Below, piece by piece: positions 23,201-37,996 of a stretch of 64,000 bases of DNA; the stretch's first letter is position 1; each line of letters opens with the position of its first letter. The stretch is from Mercurialis annua. Lineage: Eukaryota > Streptophyta > Magnoliopsida > Malpighiales > Euphorbiaceae. Below the pieces are notes generated by a model that had not been told where the DNA came from, ran no database searches, and worked only from the letters and a program-made list of their open reading frames with translations. The stretch spans positions 31,250,501 to 31,314,500 of the forward strand of contig NC_065574.1 in NCBI RefSeq assembly GCF_937616625.2. The letters are read 5' to 3'. The position numbers and the translations under genes are program-made.

Positions 23201-26200
23201 AATGTTTTACCTTTTTAGCAATTTAAGCCAAACGTTTACAAAAGTTACAAAAAATAAACCAAATGTTTTATCTTTTTAGCAATTTAAGCCGAGCATTTAC
23301 AAATGTTTCCCTTTATTAGCGATTAATGCCAAACGCTTAGAAAATGTTACGAAACAAATCCAAACGTTTTGCCTTTTTAGCAATTTAAGCCAAACGTTTA
23401 CAAACGTTACGAAACAAATCTAAACGTTTCCCCTTTTTATCGATTTGAGCCAAACGTATATAAACAATACGAAATAAAACCAAACGTTTAGAACGTTACG
23501 AACAAATAAAAACGTTTCACATTGTTAGTAATTTAAGGCAAACATTTAAAATCTTTACTAAACAAAACCAAGCGTTAAATATTTTTCTTAATTTAAGCCA
23601 AACGTTTACAAACGTTACGAAACAAATCCAAGCGTTTCCCATTTTTTTAGCAATTAAAGCTGAACGTTTACAAACGTTACGAAAAAAACCAAACGTTCCC
23701 CTTTTTTGCGATTAAAGCCAAACGTTTAAAATGTTATGAAACAAATGCAAACGTTTCCCCATTTTAACGATGTAAGCCAAACGTTTAAAATGGTACGAAA
23801 CAAATCCAAAAGTTTCATCTTTTTAGCGATTTATGCCAAACGTTTACAAACGTTACGAAACAAATCTAAGCGTTCCACCTTTTTAGCCATTAAAGCCAAA
23901 CGTTTACAAACGTTGAGAAATAAATTCAAACGTTTTCCATTTTTAGCAATTTAAGCCAAACGTTTACAAACGTTCCGAAACAAATCCAAACGTTTCCCCT
24001 TTTTAGCAATTTAATCCAAACGTATACAAACATTACGAAATAAAACCAAACGTTTAGAACATTATGGAACAAATCAAAACGTTTCACATTTGTAGCGAAT
24101 TAAGCAAAACCTTTACAAACGTTCCGAAACAAAACCAAGCGTTGCACTTTTTTTGCAATTTAGGCCAAACGTTTACAAACGTTACAAAACAAATCCAAGC
24201 GTTTCGCCTTTTTAGTAATTTAAGCCAAACGTTTACAAATGTTACGAAACAAATCCAAGCGTTTCACCTTTTTAGCAATTTAAGCCAAACGTTTACAAAC
24301 GTTACGAATCAAATCCAAACGTTTTACCTTTTTTGGCGATTTAAGCCGAACGTTTACAAACGTTACGAAACAAATTCAAACGTTTCACCTTTTTTAGTGA
24401 TTTAACCCGAACGTTTACAAATGTTACAAAACAAATCCAAACGTTTTTCCATTTTAGCGATTTAAGCCAAATGTTTAAAACTTTACGAAACAAATCCAAA
24501 AATTTCACCTTTTTAGCGATTTATGCTTAACGTTTACAAGCGTTACGAAACAAATCCATACAGTTCAATTTGTTAGCGATTGAAGCCAAACCTTTATAAA
24601 TGTTACGAAACAAAACCAAGCGTTTCATGTTTTTGGAAATTTAACCCAAACGTTTACAAATTTTTCGAAACAAATCCAAGCGTTTCACCTTTTTAGAAAT
24701 TTAAGTCAAACGTTTACAAACGTTACAAAACAAATCTAAGCGTTTCACCTTTTAAGCAATTTAAGCCAAACGTTTACAAACTTTCTGAATCAAATCCAAG
24801 CCACCTTTTTAGTAATTTAAGCCAAAGGTTTACAAAGGATACGAAACAAATCCAAGCGTTTCAGCTTTTTAGGAATTTAAGCCAAACGTTTACAAACGTT
24901 ACGAAACAAATCCAAGCGTTTCTCCTTTTTAGCAATTTAAGCCAAACGTAGAGAAACTTTAGAAAATAAATCCAAACGTTTCACCGTTTTACCGATTTAA
25001 GCTTACAAACCTTACGAAGCAAATCCAAACGTTTCACCTTTTTAGCGATTTAAGCCAAACCTTTACAAACGTTTCCCTTTTTTAGCGATTTATGCCAAAC
25101 GTTTACAAAATGTTACGAAACAAATCCGAACGTTTTGCCTTTTTAGCAATTTAAGCCAAACATTTACAAACGTTATGAAACAAATCCAAACGTTCCACCT
25201 TATTAGCGTTTTAAGCCAAACGTATACAAACATTACGAAACAAAACCAAACGTTTAGAACATTACAAAACAAATCTAGACGTTCCACATTATTAGCGATT
25301 TTAACCAATCCTTTACAAAAGTTACAAAAAAACCAAACGTTTCACCTTTTTAGCGATTTTAGCCAAACGTTTACAAATGTTATGAATCAAATTCAAACGT
25401 TTCCCAATTTTTGCGATTTAAGCCAAACGTTTAAAATGTTATGAAACAAATGCAAACGTTTCCCCATTTTAACGATGTAAGCCAAACGTTTAAAATGTTA
25501 CGAAACAAATCAAAAAATTTCATCTTTTTAGCGATTTATGCCAATCGTTTACAAACGTTACGAAACAAATCCAAACTTTTCCCCTTTTTTTGCGATTAAA
25601 GCCAAACGTTTACGCACGTTGCGAAATAAATTCAAACGTTTTCCATTTTTTGCAATTTAAGCCAAACGTTTACAAACGTTCCGAAACAAATTCAAGCATT
25701 TCACCTTTATAGTAATTTAAGTCAAACGTTTACAAACGTTACGAAACAAATCCAAGCGTTTCACCTTTTTAGCAATTTAAGCCAAACCTTCACAAACGTT
25801 TCCCTTTTTAGCGATTTATGCCAAACGTTTATAAAATGTTACGAAACAAATCCAAACGTTTTCCCTTTTTAGCAATTTAAGCCAAACATTTACAAACGTT
25901 ATGAAACAAATCCAAACGGTCCGCCTTATTAGTGATTTAAGCCAAACGTATACAAACATTACGAAACAAAACCAAACGTTTAGAACATTACGAAACAAAT
26001 CCAGACGTTCCACATTATTAGCAATTTTTGCCAATCCTTTACAAACGTTACGAAACAAATCCAAGCGTTTCACGTTTTTAGCAATTTAATCCAAAAGTTT
26101 AGAAATGTTACAAAACAAATTCAAACGTTTCATGTTTTTAGCGATTCAAGCCAAACCTTTACAAACCTTAGGAAACATATCCAAACGTTTCTCCTTTTAA

Positions 26201-29200
26201 TCGATTTAAGCCAAACGTTTACAAACGTTACAAAAAAAATCTAAATTGTTTCACCTTTTTAGCGATTTAAGCCAAACATTTACAAACATTTTGTCTTTTT
26301 AGCGATTTATGCCAAACGTTTACAAAATGTTACGAAACAAATCCAAACGTTTCGCCTTTTTAGCAATTTAAGCGAAACGTTTACAAACGTTACGAAACAA
26401 ATCCAAACGTTTCCCCTTTTTAGCAATTTAAGCCAAACGTATACAAACATTACGAAATAAAACCAAACGTTTAGAACATTATGGAACAAATCAAAACGTT
26501 TCACATTTGTAGCGAATTAAGCAAAACCTTTACAAACGTTACGAAACAAAACCAAGCGTTGCACTTTTTTTGCAATTTAGGCCAAACGTTTACAAACGTT
26601 ACAAAACAAATCCAAGCGTTTCGCCTTTTTAGTAATTTAAGCCAAACGTTTACAAACGTTACAAAACAAATCCAAGCGTTTCGCCTTTTTAGCAATTTAA
26701 GTCAAACATTTACAAACGTTCCGAATCAAATCCAAGCTACCTTTTTAGTAATTTAAGCATAACATTTACAAACGTTATGAAACAAATCCAAGCGTTTCAC
26801 CTTTTTAGCGATTTAAGTCAAACGTTTACAAGCGTTGCAAAACAAATCCAAACGTTTACAAACGTTATGAAACAAAACTAAACGTTTCACCTTTTTAGCA
26901 ATTCAAGCCAAATATTTACAAACGTAACGAAATAAATCCAAACGTTTCCCCAATTTAGCGATTTAAGACAAACGTATAAAACGTTACGAAACAAATCCAA
27001 ACGTTTCAGCTTTTAGCGATTAATGACAAACATTTACAAACGTTACGAAATAAATCCAAACGTTTCACCTTTTTCACGATTAAAGCCAAAGGTTTGCAAA
27101 CGTTGCAAAATAAATTCAAACGTTTCACATTGTTAGCAGTTTTAGCCACATGTTTACAAACGTTACGAAACAAATCCAAGCGTTGCTCCCTTTTAGCAAT
27201 TTAAGCCAAACGTTTACAAACGTTACGAAACAAATCCAAGCGTTTCACCGTTTTAGCAATTTAAGCCAAACATTTACAAACGTTACGAAACAAATCAAAA
27301 ACACTTCACCTTTTTAGAGATTTAAGCCAAACGTTAACAAACGGTTAGAAACAAATCCAAACGTTTAACCTTTTTAGCGATTTAAGCCAAATGTTTACAA
27401 ACGTTACGAAACAAATCCAAGCGGTATACATTTTTAGCAATTTAAGCCAAATGTTTACAAACGTCATGAAACAAATTCAAGTGTTTCACCTTTTTAGCAA
27501 TTTAAGCCAAACATTTACAAACGTTACCAATAAAATCCAAACGTTTCGCATCTTTAGCGATTTAAGCCAAACTTTTACAAAGGTTAAGAAACAAATTCAA
27601 ATGTTTCCCCTTTTTAGCAATTTAAGCCAAACATTTACAAACGTTACGAAACAAATCCAAGTGTTTCACCTTTTTAGATATTTAAGCCAAACTTTTACAA
27701 ACGATAAGTAAGAAATCCAAGCGTTTTACCTTTTTTGCAATTTATGCCAAACGTTTACAAACTTTACGAAACAAATCCAAGCGTTTTACCTTTTTAGCAA
27801 TTTAAGCCAAACATTTATAAAAGTTACAAAAAAATCCAAAGGTTTTATCTTTTTAGCGATTTAAGCCAAACATTTACAAATGTTTCCTCTTTTTAGCGAT
27901 TTATGCCAAACGTTTAAAAAATGTTAGAAACAAATCCAAAGGTTTTGCCTTTTTAGAAATTTTAGCCAAACGTTTACAAACGTTACGAAACAAATCCAAA
28001 CGTTTCACCTTTTTAGCGATATAAGCCAAACGTATACAAACGTTACGAAACAAATCCAGACGCTTCACATTTTTAGCGATTTAAGACAAACCCTTACAAA
28101 CGTTACGAAACAAATCCAAGCATTTCACATTTTAACAATTTAAGCAAAACATTTACAAACGTTACGAAACAAATCCAAGCATTTCACCTTTTAAGCAATT
28201 TAAGCCAAACGTATACAAATGTTACGAAAAAAATCCAAACGTTTCACCTTTTTAGCGATTTAAGCCAAACGTTTACAAACATTACGAAACAAATCCAAAT
28301 GTTTTCCCTTTTTAGCGATTTAAGCCTAACGATAACAAACTTTTCCAAACAAATCTTAACGTTTCACCTTTTTAGCGATTTAAGCCAAACATTTACAACC
28401 GTTTTGCCTTTTTAGCGATTTATGCCAAACGTTCACAAATTGCTACGAAACAAATCAAAACATTTCACCTTTTTAGCAATTTAAGCCAAACGTTTACAAA
28501 CATTAGGAAACAAATCCAAACGTTTCCCCTTTTTAACGATTTAAGCCAAACATATACAAACTTACGAAACAAATCCAAGCGTTTCACCTTTTTAGCAATT
28601 TAAGCCAACGTATACAAATATTATGAAACAAATTTAAACGTTTCCCGTTTTTAGCGATTTAAGCCAAACATTTATAAACATTACGACACAAATCTAAACG
28701 TTTTACCTTTTTTGCAATTTAAGCCAAACGTTTACAAAAGTTACAAAAAAAAAACAAATGTTTTATCTTTTTAGCGATTTAAGCCAAACATTTACAAATG
28801 TTTCCCCTTTTTAGCGATTAATGCCAAACGCTTACAAAATGTTACGAAACAAATCCAAACGTTTTGCCTGTTTAGCAATTTAAGCCAAACGTTTACAAAC
28901 GTTATGAAACAAATCTAAATGTTTCCCCTTTTTATCGATTTAAGCCAAACGTATATAAACAATACAAAATAAAATCAAACGATTAGAACATTACGAACAA
29001 ATAAAAACGTTTCACATTGTTAGTAATATAAGCCAAACATTTAAAAACTTTACAAAACAAAACCAAGCATTACATCTTTTTCGCAATTTAAGCCAAACGT
29101 TTACAAACGTTACGAAACAAATCCAAGCGTTTCACCTTTTTTTAGCAATTAAAGCCGAACGTTTACAAACGTTACGAAAAAAACCAAACGTTTCACCTTT

Positions 29201-32039
29201 TTAGCGATTTTAGCCAAACGTTTACAAATGTTATGAATCAAATTCAAATGTTTCCCCTTTTTTACGATTTAATCAAAACGTTTAAAATGTTATGAAACAA
29301 ATGCAAACGTTTCCCCATTTTAACGATGTAAGCCAAACGTTTAAAATGTTACGAAACAAATCCAAAAGTTTCATCTTTTTAGCGATTTATGCCAAACGTT
29401 TACAAACGTTACGAAACAAATCTAAAAGTTCCATATTTTTAGCGATTAAAGCCAAACGTTTACAAACGTTGAGAAATAAATTCAAACGTTTTCCATTTTT
29501 AGCAATTTAAGCCAAACGTTTACAAACGTTCCGAAACAAATTCAAGCATTTCACCTTTTTAGTAATTTAAGCCAAACGTTTACAAACGTTACGAAACAAA
29601 TCCAAGCATTTCACCTTTTTAGCAATTTAAGCCAAACGTTTACAAACGTTACGAATCAAATCCAAACGTTTCACCTTTTTTGGCGATTTAAGCCGAACGT
29701 TTACACACGTTACGAAACAAATTCAAACGTTTCACCTTTTTAGTGATTAAGGCGAACGTTTACAAATGTTACAAAACAAATCCAAACGTTTTTCCATATT
29801 AGCGATTTAAGACAAATGTTTAAAACTTTACAAAACAAATCCAAAAATTTCACCTTTTTAGCGATTTATGCTTGACGTTTACAAGTGTTACGAAACAAAT
29901 CCAAACAGTTCAATTTTTTAGCGATTGAAGCCAAACCTTTATAAATGTTACGAAACAAAACCAAGCATTTAACATTTTTGGCAATTTAACCCAAACATTT
30001 ACAAATTTTACGAAACAAATCCATGCGTTTCACCTTTTTAGAAATTTAAGTCAAACGTTTACAAACATTACGAAACAAATCCAAGCGTTTCACCTTTTTA
30101 GCAATTTAAGCCAAACGTTTACAAACTTTCCTAATCAAATCCAAGCCACCTTTTTAGTAATTTAAGCCAAAGGTTTACAAAGGTTACGAAACAAATCCAA
30201 GCGTTTCAGCTTTTTAGCAATTTAAGCCAAACGTTTTCAAACGCTACGAAACAAATCCAAGCGTTTCACCTTTTTAGCAATTTAAGCCAAACGTAGAGAA
30301 ACTTTACGAAACAAATCCAAACGTTTCACCGTTTTAGCGATTTAAGCTTACAAACCTTACGAAGCAAATCCAAACGTTTCACCTTTTTAGCGATTTAAGC
30401 CAAACCTTTACAAACGTTTCCCTTTTTTAGCAATTTATGCCAAACGTTTTGCCTTTTTAGCAATTTAAGCCAAATATTTACAAACGTTATGAAACAAATA
30501 CAAACGTTCCACCTTATTAGCGATTTAAGCCAAACATATACAAACATTACGAAACAAAACCAAACGTTTAGAACATTACGAAACAAATCCAGATGTTCCA
30601 CATTATTAACGATTTTAGCCAATCCTTTACAAACGTTACGAGAAAAAACCAAACGTTTCACCTTTTTAGCGATTTTAGCCAACCGTTTACAAATGTTATG
30701 AATCAAATTCAAACGTTTCCCCATTTTTGCGATTTAAGCCAAACGTTTAAAATATTATGAAACAAATGCAAACGTTTCCCCATTATAACGATGTAAGCCA
30801 AACGTTTAAAATGTTACGAAACAAATCCAAAAGTTTCATCTTTTTAGCGATTTATGCCAAACGTTTACAAACGTTACGACACAAATCCAAACGTTCCACC
30901 TTTTTAGCGATTAAAGCCAAACGTTTACAAACGTTGCGAAATAAATTCAAACATTTTCCATTTTTAGCAATTTAAGTCAAACGTTTACAAACGCTCCGAA
31001 ACAAATTCAAGCATTTCACCTTTTTAGTAATTTAAGCCAAATGTTCACAAACGTTCCGAAACAAATCCAAGCGTTTCACCTTTTTAGCAATTTAAGCCAA
31101 ACCTTTACAAACGTTTCCCTTTTTTAGCGATTTATGCCAAACGTTTACAAAATGTTACGAAACAAATCTAAACGTTTTGCCTTTTTAGCAATTTAAGCTA
31201 AACATTTACAAACGTTATGAAAAAAATCCAAACGTTCCGCCTTGTTAGCGATTTAAGCCAAACGTATACAAACATTACGAAATAAAACCAAACGTTTAGA
31301 ACATTACGAAACAAATCCAGACGTTCCACATTATTAGCGATTTTAGACAATCCATTACAAACGTTACGAAACAAATCCAAGCGTTTCACGTTTTTAGCAA
31401 TTTAAGCCAAAAGTTTACAAATGTTACGAAACAAATTCAAACGTTTCATGTTTTTAGCGATTTAAGTCAAACCTTTACAAACCTTACGAAACATATCCAA
31501 ACGTTTCTCCTTTTAATCGATTTAAGCCAAACGTTTACAAACGTTACAAAAAAATCTAAATGTTTCACCTTTTTAGCGATTTAAGCCAAACATTTACAAA
31601 CATTTTGTCTTTTTAGCGATTTTTGCCAAACGTTTACAAAATGTTACGAAACAAATCCAAACGTTTCGCCTTTTTAGCAATTTAAGCCAAACTCTTACAA
31701 ACGTTACGAAACAAATCCAAACGTTTCCCCTTTTTAGCGATTTAAGCCAAACGTATACAAACATTACGAAATAAAACCAAACGTTTAGAACGTTATGAAA
31801 CAAATCAAAACGTTTCACATTTGTAGTGAATTAAGCAAAACCTTTACAAACGTTACGAAACAAAACCAAGCGTTACACCTTTTTTGCAATTTAAGCCAAA
31901 CATTTACAAACGTTACAAAACAAATCCAAGCGTTTCGCTTTTTTAGCAATTTAAGTCAAACGTTTACAAACGTTCCGAATCAAATCCAAGCCACCTTATT
32001 AGTAATTTAAGCATAACATTTACAAACGTTATGAAACAA

Positions 32040-33290
32040 ATCCAAGCGTTTCACCTTTTTAGCGATTTAAGTCAAATGTTTACAAACGTTGCGAAACAAA
32101 TCCAAACGTTTACAAACGTTATGAAACAAAACTAAACGTTTCACCTTTTTATCAATTCAAGCCAAATATTTACAAACGTTAAGAAACAAATCCAAACGTT
32201 TCCCCATTTTAGCGATTTAAGCCAAACGTATAAAACATTACGAAACAAATCCAAACGTTTCATCTTTTAGCGATTAATGCCAAACATTTACAAACTTTAC
32301 GAAATAAATCCAAACGTTTCACCTCTTTAACGATGAAAGCCAAAGGTTTGCAAACGTTGCAAAATAAATTCAAACGTTTCACATTGTTAGCAGTTTTAGC
32401 CACATGTTTACAAACGTTACAAAACAAATCCAAACGTTGCTTCCTTTTAGCAATTTAAGCCAAACGTTTACAAACGTTACGAAAGAAATCCAAGCATTTC
32501 ACCGTTTTAGCAATTTAATCCAAACGTTTACAAATGTTACGAAACAAATCAAAAACACTTCACCTTTTTAGCGATTTAAGCCAAACATTAACAAACGGTT
32601 AGAAACAAATCCAAACGTTTCACCTTTTTAGCGATTTAAGCCAAATGTTTACAAACGTTACGAAACAAATCCAAGCGTTTCACCTTTTTAGCGATTTAAG
32701 TCAAATGTTTACAAACGTTGCGAAACAAATCCAAACGTTTACAAACGTTATGAAACAAAACTAAACGTTTCACCTTTTTATCAATTCAAGCCAAATATTT
32801 ACAAACGTTAAGAAACAAATCCAAACGTTTCCCCATTTTAGCGATTTAAGCCAAACGTATAAAACATTACGAAACAAATCCAAACGTTTCATCTTTTAGC
32901 GATTAATGCCAAACATTTACAAACTTTACGAAATAAATCCAAACGTTTCACCTCTTTAACGATGAAAGCCAAAGGTTTGCAAACGTTGCAAAATAAATTC
33001 AAACGTTTCACATTGTTAGCAGTTTTAGCCACATGTTTACAAACGTTACGAAACAAATCCAAACATTGCTTCCTTTTAGCAATTTAAGCCAAACGTTTAC
33101 AAACGTTACGAAAGAAATCCAAGCATTTCACCGTTTTAGCAATTTAATCCAAACGTTTACAAATGTTACGAAACAAATCAAAAACACTTCACCTTTTTAG
33201 CGATTTAAGCCAAACATTAACAAACGGTTAGAAACAAATCCAAACGTTTCACCTTTTTAGCGATTTAAGCCAAATGTTTACAAACGTTAC
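32040..33290. repeat. Tandem duplication, period 629 bp, in satellite
   Basis: The monomer series at about 32.04-32.67 kb repeats at about 32.67-33.29 kb with very few differences (for example CCAAACGTTTACAAACG at 32102 and 32731). Confidence 0.8.
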
Positions 33291-36200
33291 GAAACAAATC
33301 CAACCGTTTCACATTTTTAGCAATTTAAGCCAAATGTTTACAAACGTCATGAAACAAATTCAAGCGTTTCACCTTTTTAGCAATTTAAGCCAAACGTTTA
33401 CAAACGTTACCAAAAAAATCCAAACTTTTCGCATTTTTAGAAATTTAAGCCAAACTTTTACAAAGGTTAAGAAACAAATTCAAATGTTTCCCCTTTTTAG
33501 CAATTTAAGCCAAACATTTCCAAACGTTACGAAACAAATCCAAGTGTTTTCACCTTTTTAGATATTTAAGCCAAACGTTTACAAACAATAAGTAACAAAT
33601 CCAAGCGTTTTACCTTTTTTGCAATTTATGCCAAGCGTTTACAAATTTTACGAAACAAATCAAAGCGTTTTACCTTTTTAGCAATTTAAGCCAAACATTT
33701 ACAAAAGTTACAAAAAAAATCCAAAGGTTTAACTTTTTAGCGATTTAAGCCAAACATTTACAAATGTTTCCTCTTTTTAGCTATTTATGCCAAACGTTTA
33801 TAAAATGTTAGAAACAAATCCAAAAGTTTTGCCTTTTTAGAAATTTTAGCCAAACGTTTACAAACGTCATGAAACAAATCCAAATGTTTCACCTTTTTAG
33901 CGATATAAGCCAAACGTATACAAACGTTACGAAACAAATCCAGACGTTTCACATTTTTAGCGATTTAAGACAAACCCTTACAAACGTTACGAAACAAATC
34001 CAAGCATTTCACATTTTTAACAATTTAAGCAAAACATTTACAAACGTTACGAAACAAATCCAAGCATTTCACCTTATAAGCAATTTAAGCCAAACATATA
34101 CAAATGTTACGAAAAAAATCCAAACGTTTAACCTTTTTAGCTATTTAAGCCAAACGTTTACAAACATTACGAAACAAATCCAAATGTTTTCCCTTTTTAG
34201 CGATTTAAGCCTAACGATTACAAACTTTTCCAAACAAATCTTAACGTTTCACCTTTTTAGTAATTTAAGCCAAACGTTTACAACCGGTTTTCCTTTTTAG
34301 CGATTTATGCCAAACATTCACAAATTGTTACGAAACAAATCAAAACATTTCACCTTTTTAGCAATTTAAGCCAAACGTTTACAAACATTAGGAAACAAAT
34401 CCAAACGTTTCCCCTTTTTAATGATTTAAGCCAAACATATACAAACTTACGAAACAAATCCAAGCGTTTCACCTTTTTAGCAATTTAAGCCAAACGTATA
34501 CAAATATTATGAAACAAATTTAAACGTTTCACGTTTTTAGCGATTTAAGCCAAACGTTTAGAAACGTTAGACACAAATCTAAACGTTTTACCTTTTTAGC
34601 AATTTAAGTCAAACGTTTACAAAAGTTACAAAAAAAAACAAATGTTTTATCTTTTTAGCGATTTAAGCCAAACATTTACAAATGTTTCCCATTTTTAGCG
34701 ATTAATGCCAAACGCTTACAAAATGTTACGAAACAAATCCAAACGTTTTGCCGTTTTAGCAATTTAAGCCAAACGTTTACAAACGTTACGAAACAAATCT
34801 AAACGTTTCCCCTTTTTATCGATCTAAGCCAAACGTATATAAACAATACGAAATAAAACTAAACGATTAGAACGCTACGAACAAATAAAAATGTTTCACA
34901 TTGTTAGTAGTATAAGCCAAACATTTAAAAACTTTACGAAACAAAACCAAGCGTTACATCTTTTTCGCAATTTAAGCCAAACGTTTACAAACGTTACGAA
35001 ACAAATCCAAGCATTTCACCTTTTTTGAGCAATTAAAGCCGAACGTTTACAAACGTTACAAAAAAAAACCAAACGTTTCACCTTTTTAGCGATTTTAGCC
35101 AAACGTTTACAAATGTTATGAATCAAATTCAAACGTTTCCCCTTTTTTGCGATTTAAGCCAAACGTTTAAAATGTTATGAAACAAATGCAAACGTTTCCC
35201 CATTTTAACGATGTAAGCCAAACGTTTAAAATGTTTTAGCGATTTATGCAAAACGTTTACAAACGTTACGAAACAAATCCAAACGTTCCACCTTTTTAGC
35301 GATTAAAGCCAAACGTTTACAAACGTTGCGAAATAAATTCAAACGTTTTCCATTTTTAGCAAATTAAGCCAAACGTTTACAAACGTTCCGAAACAAATTC
35401 AAGCATTTCACCTTTTTAGTAATTTAAGCCAAACATTTACAAACGTTACGAAACAAATCCAAGCGTTTCACCTTTTTAGCAATTTAAGCCAAACGTTTAC
35501 AAACGTTCCAAAACAAATCCAAGTGTTTCACCTTTTTAGATATTTAAGCCAAACGTTTACAAACGATAAGTAGCAAATCCAAGGGTTTTACCTTTTTTGC
35601 AATTTATGCCAAGCGTTTACAAACTTTACGAAACAAATCCAAGCTTTTTACCTTTTTAGAAATTTAAGCCAAACATTTACAAAAGTTAAAAAAAATCCAA
35701 AGGTTTTATCTTTTTAGCGATTTAAGCCAAACATTTACAAATGTTTCCTCTTTTTAGCGATTTATGCCAAACGTTTAAAAAATGTTAGAAACAAATCCAA
35801 AGGTTTTGCCTTTTTAGAAATTTTAGCCAAACGTTTACAAACGTTACGAAACAAATCCAAACGTTTCACCTTTTTCGCGATATAAGCCAAACGTAAACAA
35901 ACGTTGCGAAACAAATCCAGACGTTTCACATTTTTAGCTATTTAAGACAAACCCTTACAAATGTTACGAAACAAATCCAAGCATTTCACATTTTTAACAA
36001 TTTAAGCAAAACATTTACAAACGTTACGAAACAAATCCAAGAATTTCACCTTTTAAGCAATTTAAGCCAAACGTATACAAATGTTACGAAAAAAATCCAA
36101 ACGTTTCACCTTTTTAGCGATTTAAGCCAAACGTGTATAAACATTACGAAACAAATCCAAATGTTTTCCCTTTTTAGCGATTTAAGCCTAACGATTACAA

Positions 36201-37180
36201 ATTTTTCCAAACAAATCTTAACGTTTCACGTTTTTAGCGATTTAAGCCAAACATTTACAACCGCTTTGCCTTTTTAGCGATTTATGCCAAACGTTCACAA
36301 ATTGTTACGAAACAAATCAAAACATTTCACCTTTTTAGCAATCTAAGCCAAACGTTTACAAACGCTGCGAAATAAATTCAAACGTTTTCCATTTTTAGCA
36401 AATTAAGCCAAACGTTTACAAACGTTCCGAAACAAATTCAAGCATTTCACCTTTTTAGTAATTTAAGCCAAACGTTTACAAACGTTACGAAACAAATCCA
36501 AGCGTTTCACCTTTTAGCAATTTAAGCCAAACGTTTACAAACGTTCCAAAACAAATCCAAGTGTTTCACCTTTTTAGATATTTAAGCCAAACGTTTACAA
36601 ACGATAAGTAACAAATCCAAGCGTTTTACCTTTTTTGCAATTTATGCCAAGCGTTTACAAACTTTACGAAACAAATCCAAGCTTTTTACCTTTTTAGCAA
36701 TTTAAGCCAAACATTTACAAAAGTTAAAAAAAATCCAATGGTTTTATCTTTTTAGCGATTTAAGCCAAACATTTACAAATGTTTCCTCTTTTTAGCGATT
36801 TATGCCAAACGTTAAAAAAATGTTAGAAACAAATCCAAAGGTTTTGCCTTTTTAGAAATTTTAGCCAAACGTTTACAAACGTTACGAAACAAATCCAAAC
36901 GTTTCACCTTTTTAGCGATATAAGCCAAACGTATACAAACGTTACGAAACAAATCCAGACGTTTCACATTTTTAGCGATTTAAGACAAACCCTTACAAAC
37001 GTTACGAAACAAATCCAAGCATTTCACATTTTTAACAATTTAAGCAAAACATTTACAAACGTTACGAAACAAATCCAAGCATTTCACCTTTTAAGCAATT
37101 TAAGCTAAACGTATACAAATGTTACGAAAAAAATTCAAACATTTCACCTTTTTAGCGATTTAAGCCAAACGTTTACAAAC

Positions 37181-37185
37181 ATTAC
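37181..37185. repeat. Target site duplication, left (ATTAC)
   Basis: ATTAC at 37181-37185 is repeated at 46735-46739 on the other side of the Tat element. Removing the element and one copy restores a normal satellite monomer (AAACATTACGAAAC). Confidence 0.95.
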
Positions 37186-37598
37186 TAATGGTTCTTGAAC
37201 TGCCAGTCTGAGTTTGATCCAACCTACAAAAGAAAATAGGTTAGAAGGATTCGAGCCGGTGTTGGCTCGAATACCCTCCGATGCCTAAGTCAGATAGTTT
37301 GGAGTAGTGTTGAGAGTGAATATGAGTGAAATTAGGTTTACCTGGCTCAGGGCTTGGTTTATATACACCATCGTCATTGTAATGTGTTAGGAGTCTTCTC
37401 CTTTATTCTGATCTCATCTTCTAGATATGATGAGACGTTCTTCGTCTTTATCCCTGATCTTCAGGGAAGCTTGACTTATCCGAGCTATTAGTTAGTTACT
37501 GTTGAGTTCTGGGTCAAGGACCTGCGACTGGTCCTATCTGTTCTAGATCTGCGTCTTGTCACAGTCTTCTGGTACTGTTTCACGTGCGATATCCATCA
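37186..37598 (-). mobile_element. Tat element 3' LTR (413 bp)
   Basis: Plus-strand edges are TAATGG and CCATCA. On the element strand it begins TGATGG and ends CCATTA, so the terminus is TA instead of the usual CA. It differs from the 5' LTR at four positions: T/A and A/G near the left end, G/T in the AATAGGTTA word, and C/G near the right end. Confidence 0.95.
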
Positions 37599-37996
37599 TT
37601 AGTCCCTCCCTAAAGATTGTGTCTCTCAAGTATTTATGCTTGTTGGTCCGGGCCATTTGTTTGGGCCTGTTTCTCGTTGTGCACCTTTTCTTTTTGCCCG
37701 TTGGGAGTAATTGCTTCCTCCCTTGTCTTTTCAATTTCGTTTTTCAAAATTTAAACTGCCATCATTTCGTGTTCCTGAATGTCCGCCACGTTTTTATCCT
37801 AGCAACTGCTGTCACGGTTACCTAGGTCTTCTTTAAATTTCCTTTCTTTTCTTTCCTTTTCCTTCTATCTTGTTTCTTGATGATTGCTTCTGAAATTTCC
37901 TTGCTTCTCTTCGCTGCCATTATTACTTTTCGCCTTAGTCCTTCCTTGTGGTTTCCAGGTAAGCTTCGTCTTCTTTCTTGATTTTCCGTACTAGGT
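37599..37996 (-). promoter_or_regulatory. Polypurine tract and upstream region of the antisense gene
   Basis: The minus strand reads TTTAGGGAGGGACTAA just before the 3' LTR (plus 37599-37614); the AGGGAGGGA core is the likely plus-strand primer for reverse transcription. The remaining roughly 380 bases are pyrimidine-rich on the plus strand and precede the ATG of the antisense gene. Its promoter and 5' untranslated region should lie here, but I see no convincing plus-strand TATA box. Confidence 0.7.

Larger units (their letters stand above)
7578..37185. repeat. 60-bp satellite DNA, array I
   Basis: Tandem monomers of 60 bp fill the interval (rows of the sequence repeat in register). A typical monomer runs from AAACGTTTACAAACG through GAAACAAATCC and CACCTTTTTAGC to GATTTAAGCC. 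It is built of six 10-bp blocks, several starting AAAC. Many monomers are shortened to 40 bp or otherwise changed in steps near 10 bp. Most point differences are C/T or G/A at CpG positions. Because 60 is a multiple of 3 and consensus frames lack stops, spurious open frames with 20-residue repeats appear on both strands (plus: QTFTNVTKQI; minus: VWICFVTFVN). Higher-order duplications are listed separately. No gene is supported here. Confidence 0.97.

Noticed and set aside
7578..37185. CRISPR-like regular repetition
   Set aside because: Repeats are directly adjacent, with no unique spacers, in a plant-type context.
37951..37996. Possible 5' intron of the antisense gene (CCAG/GTAAGC at 37959)
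   Set aside because: The only nearby acceptor before the ATG would give an intron of about 36 bp, too short for plants.
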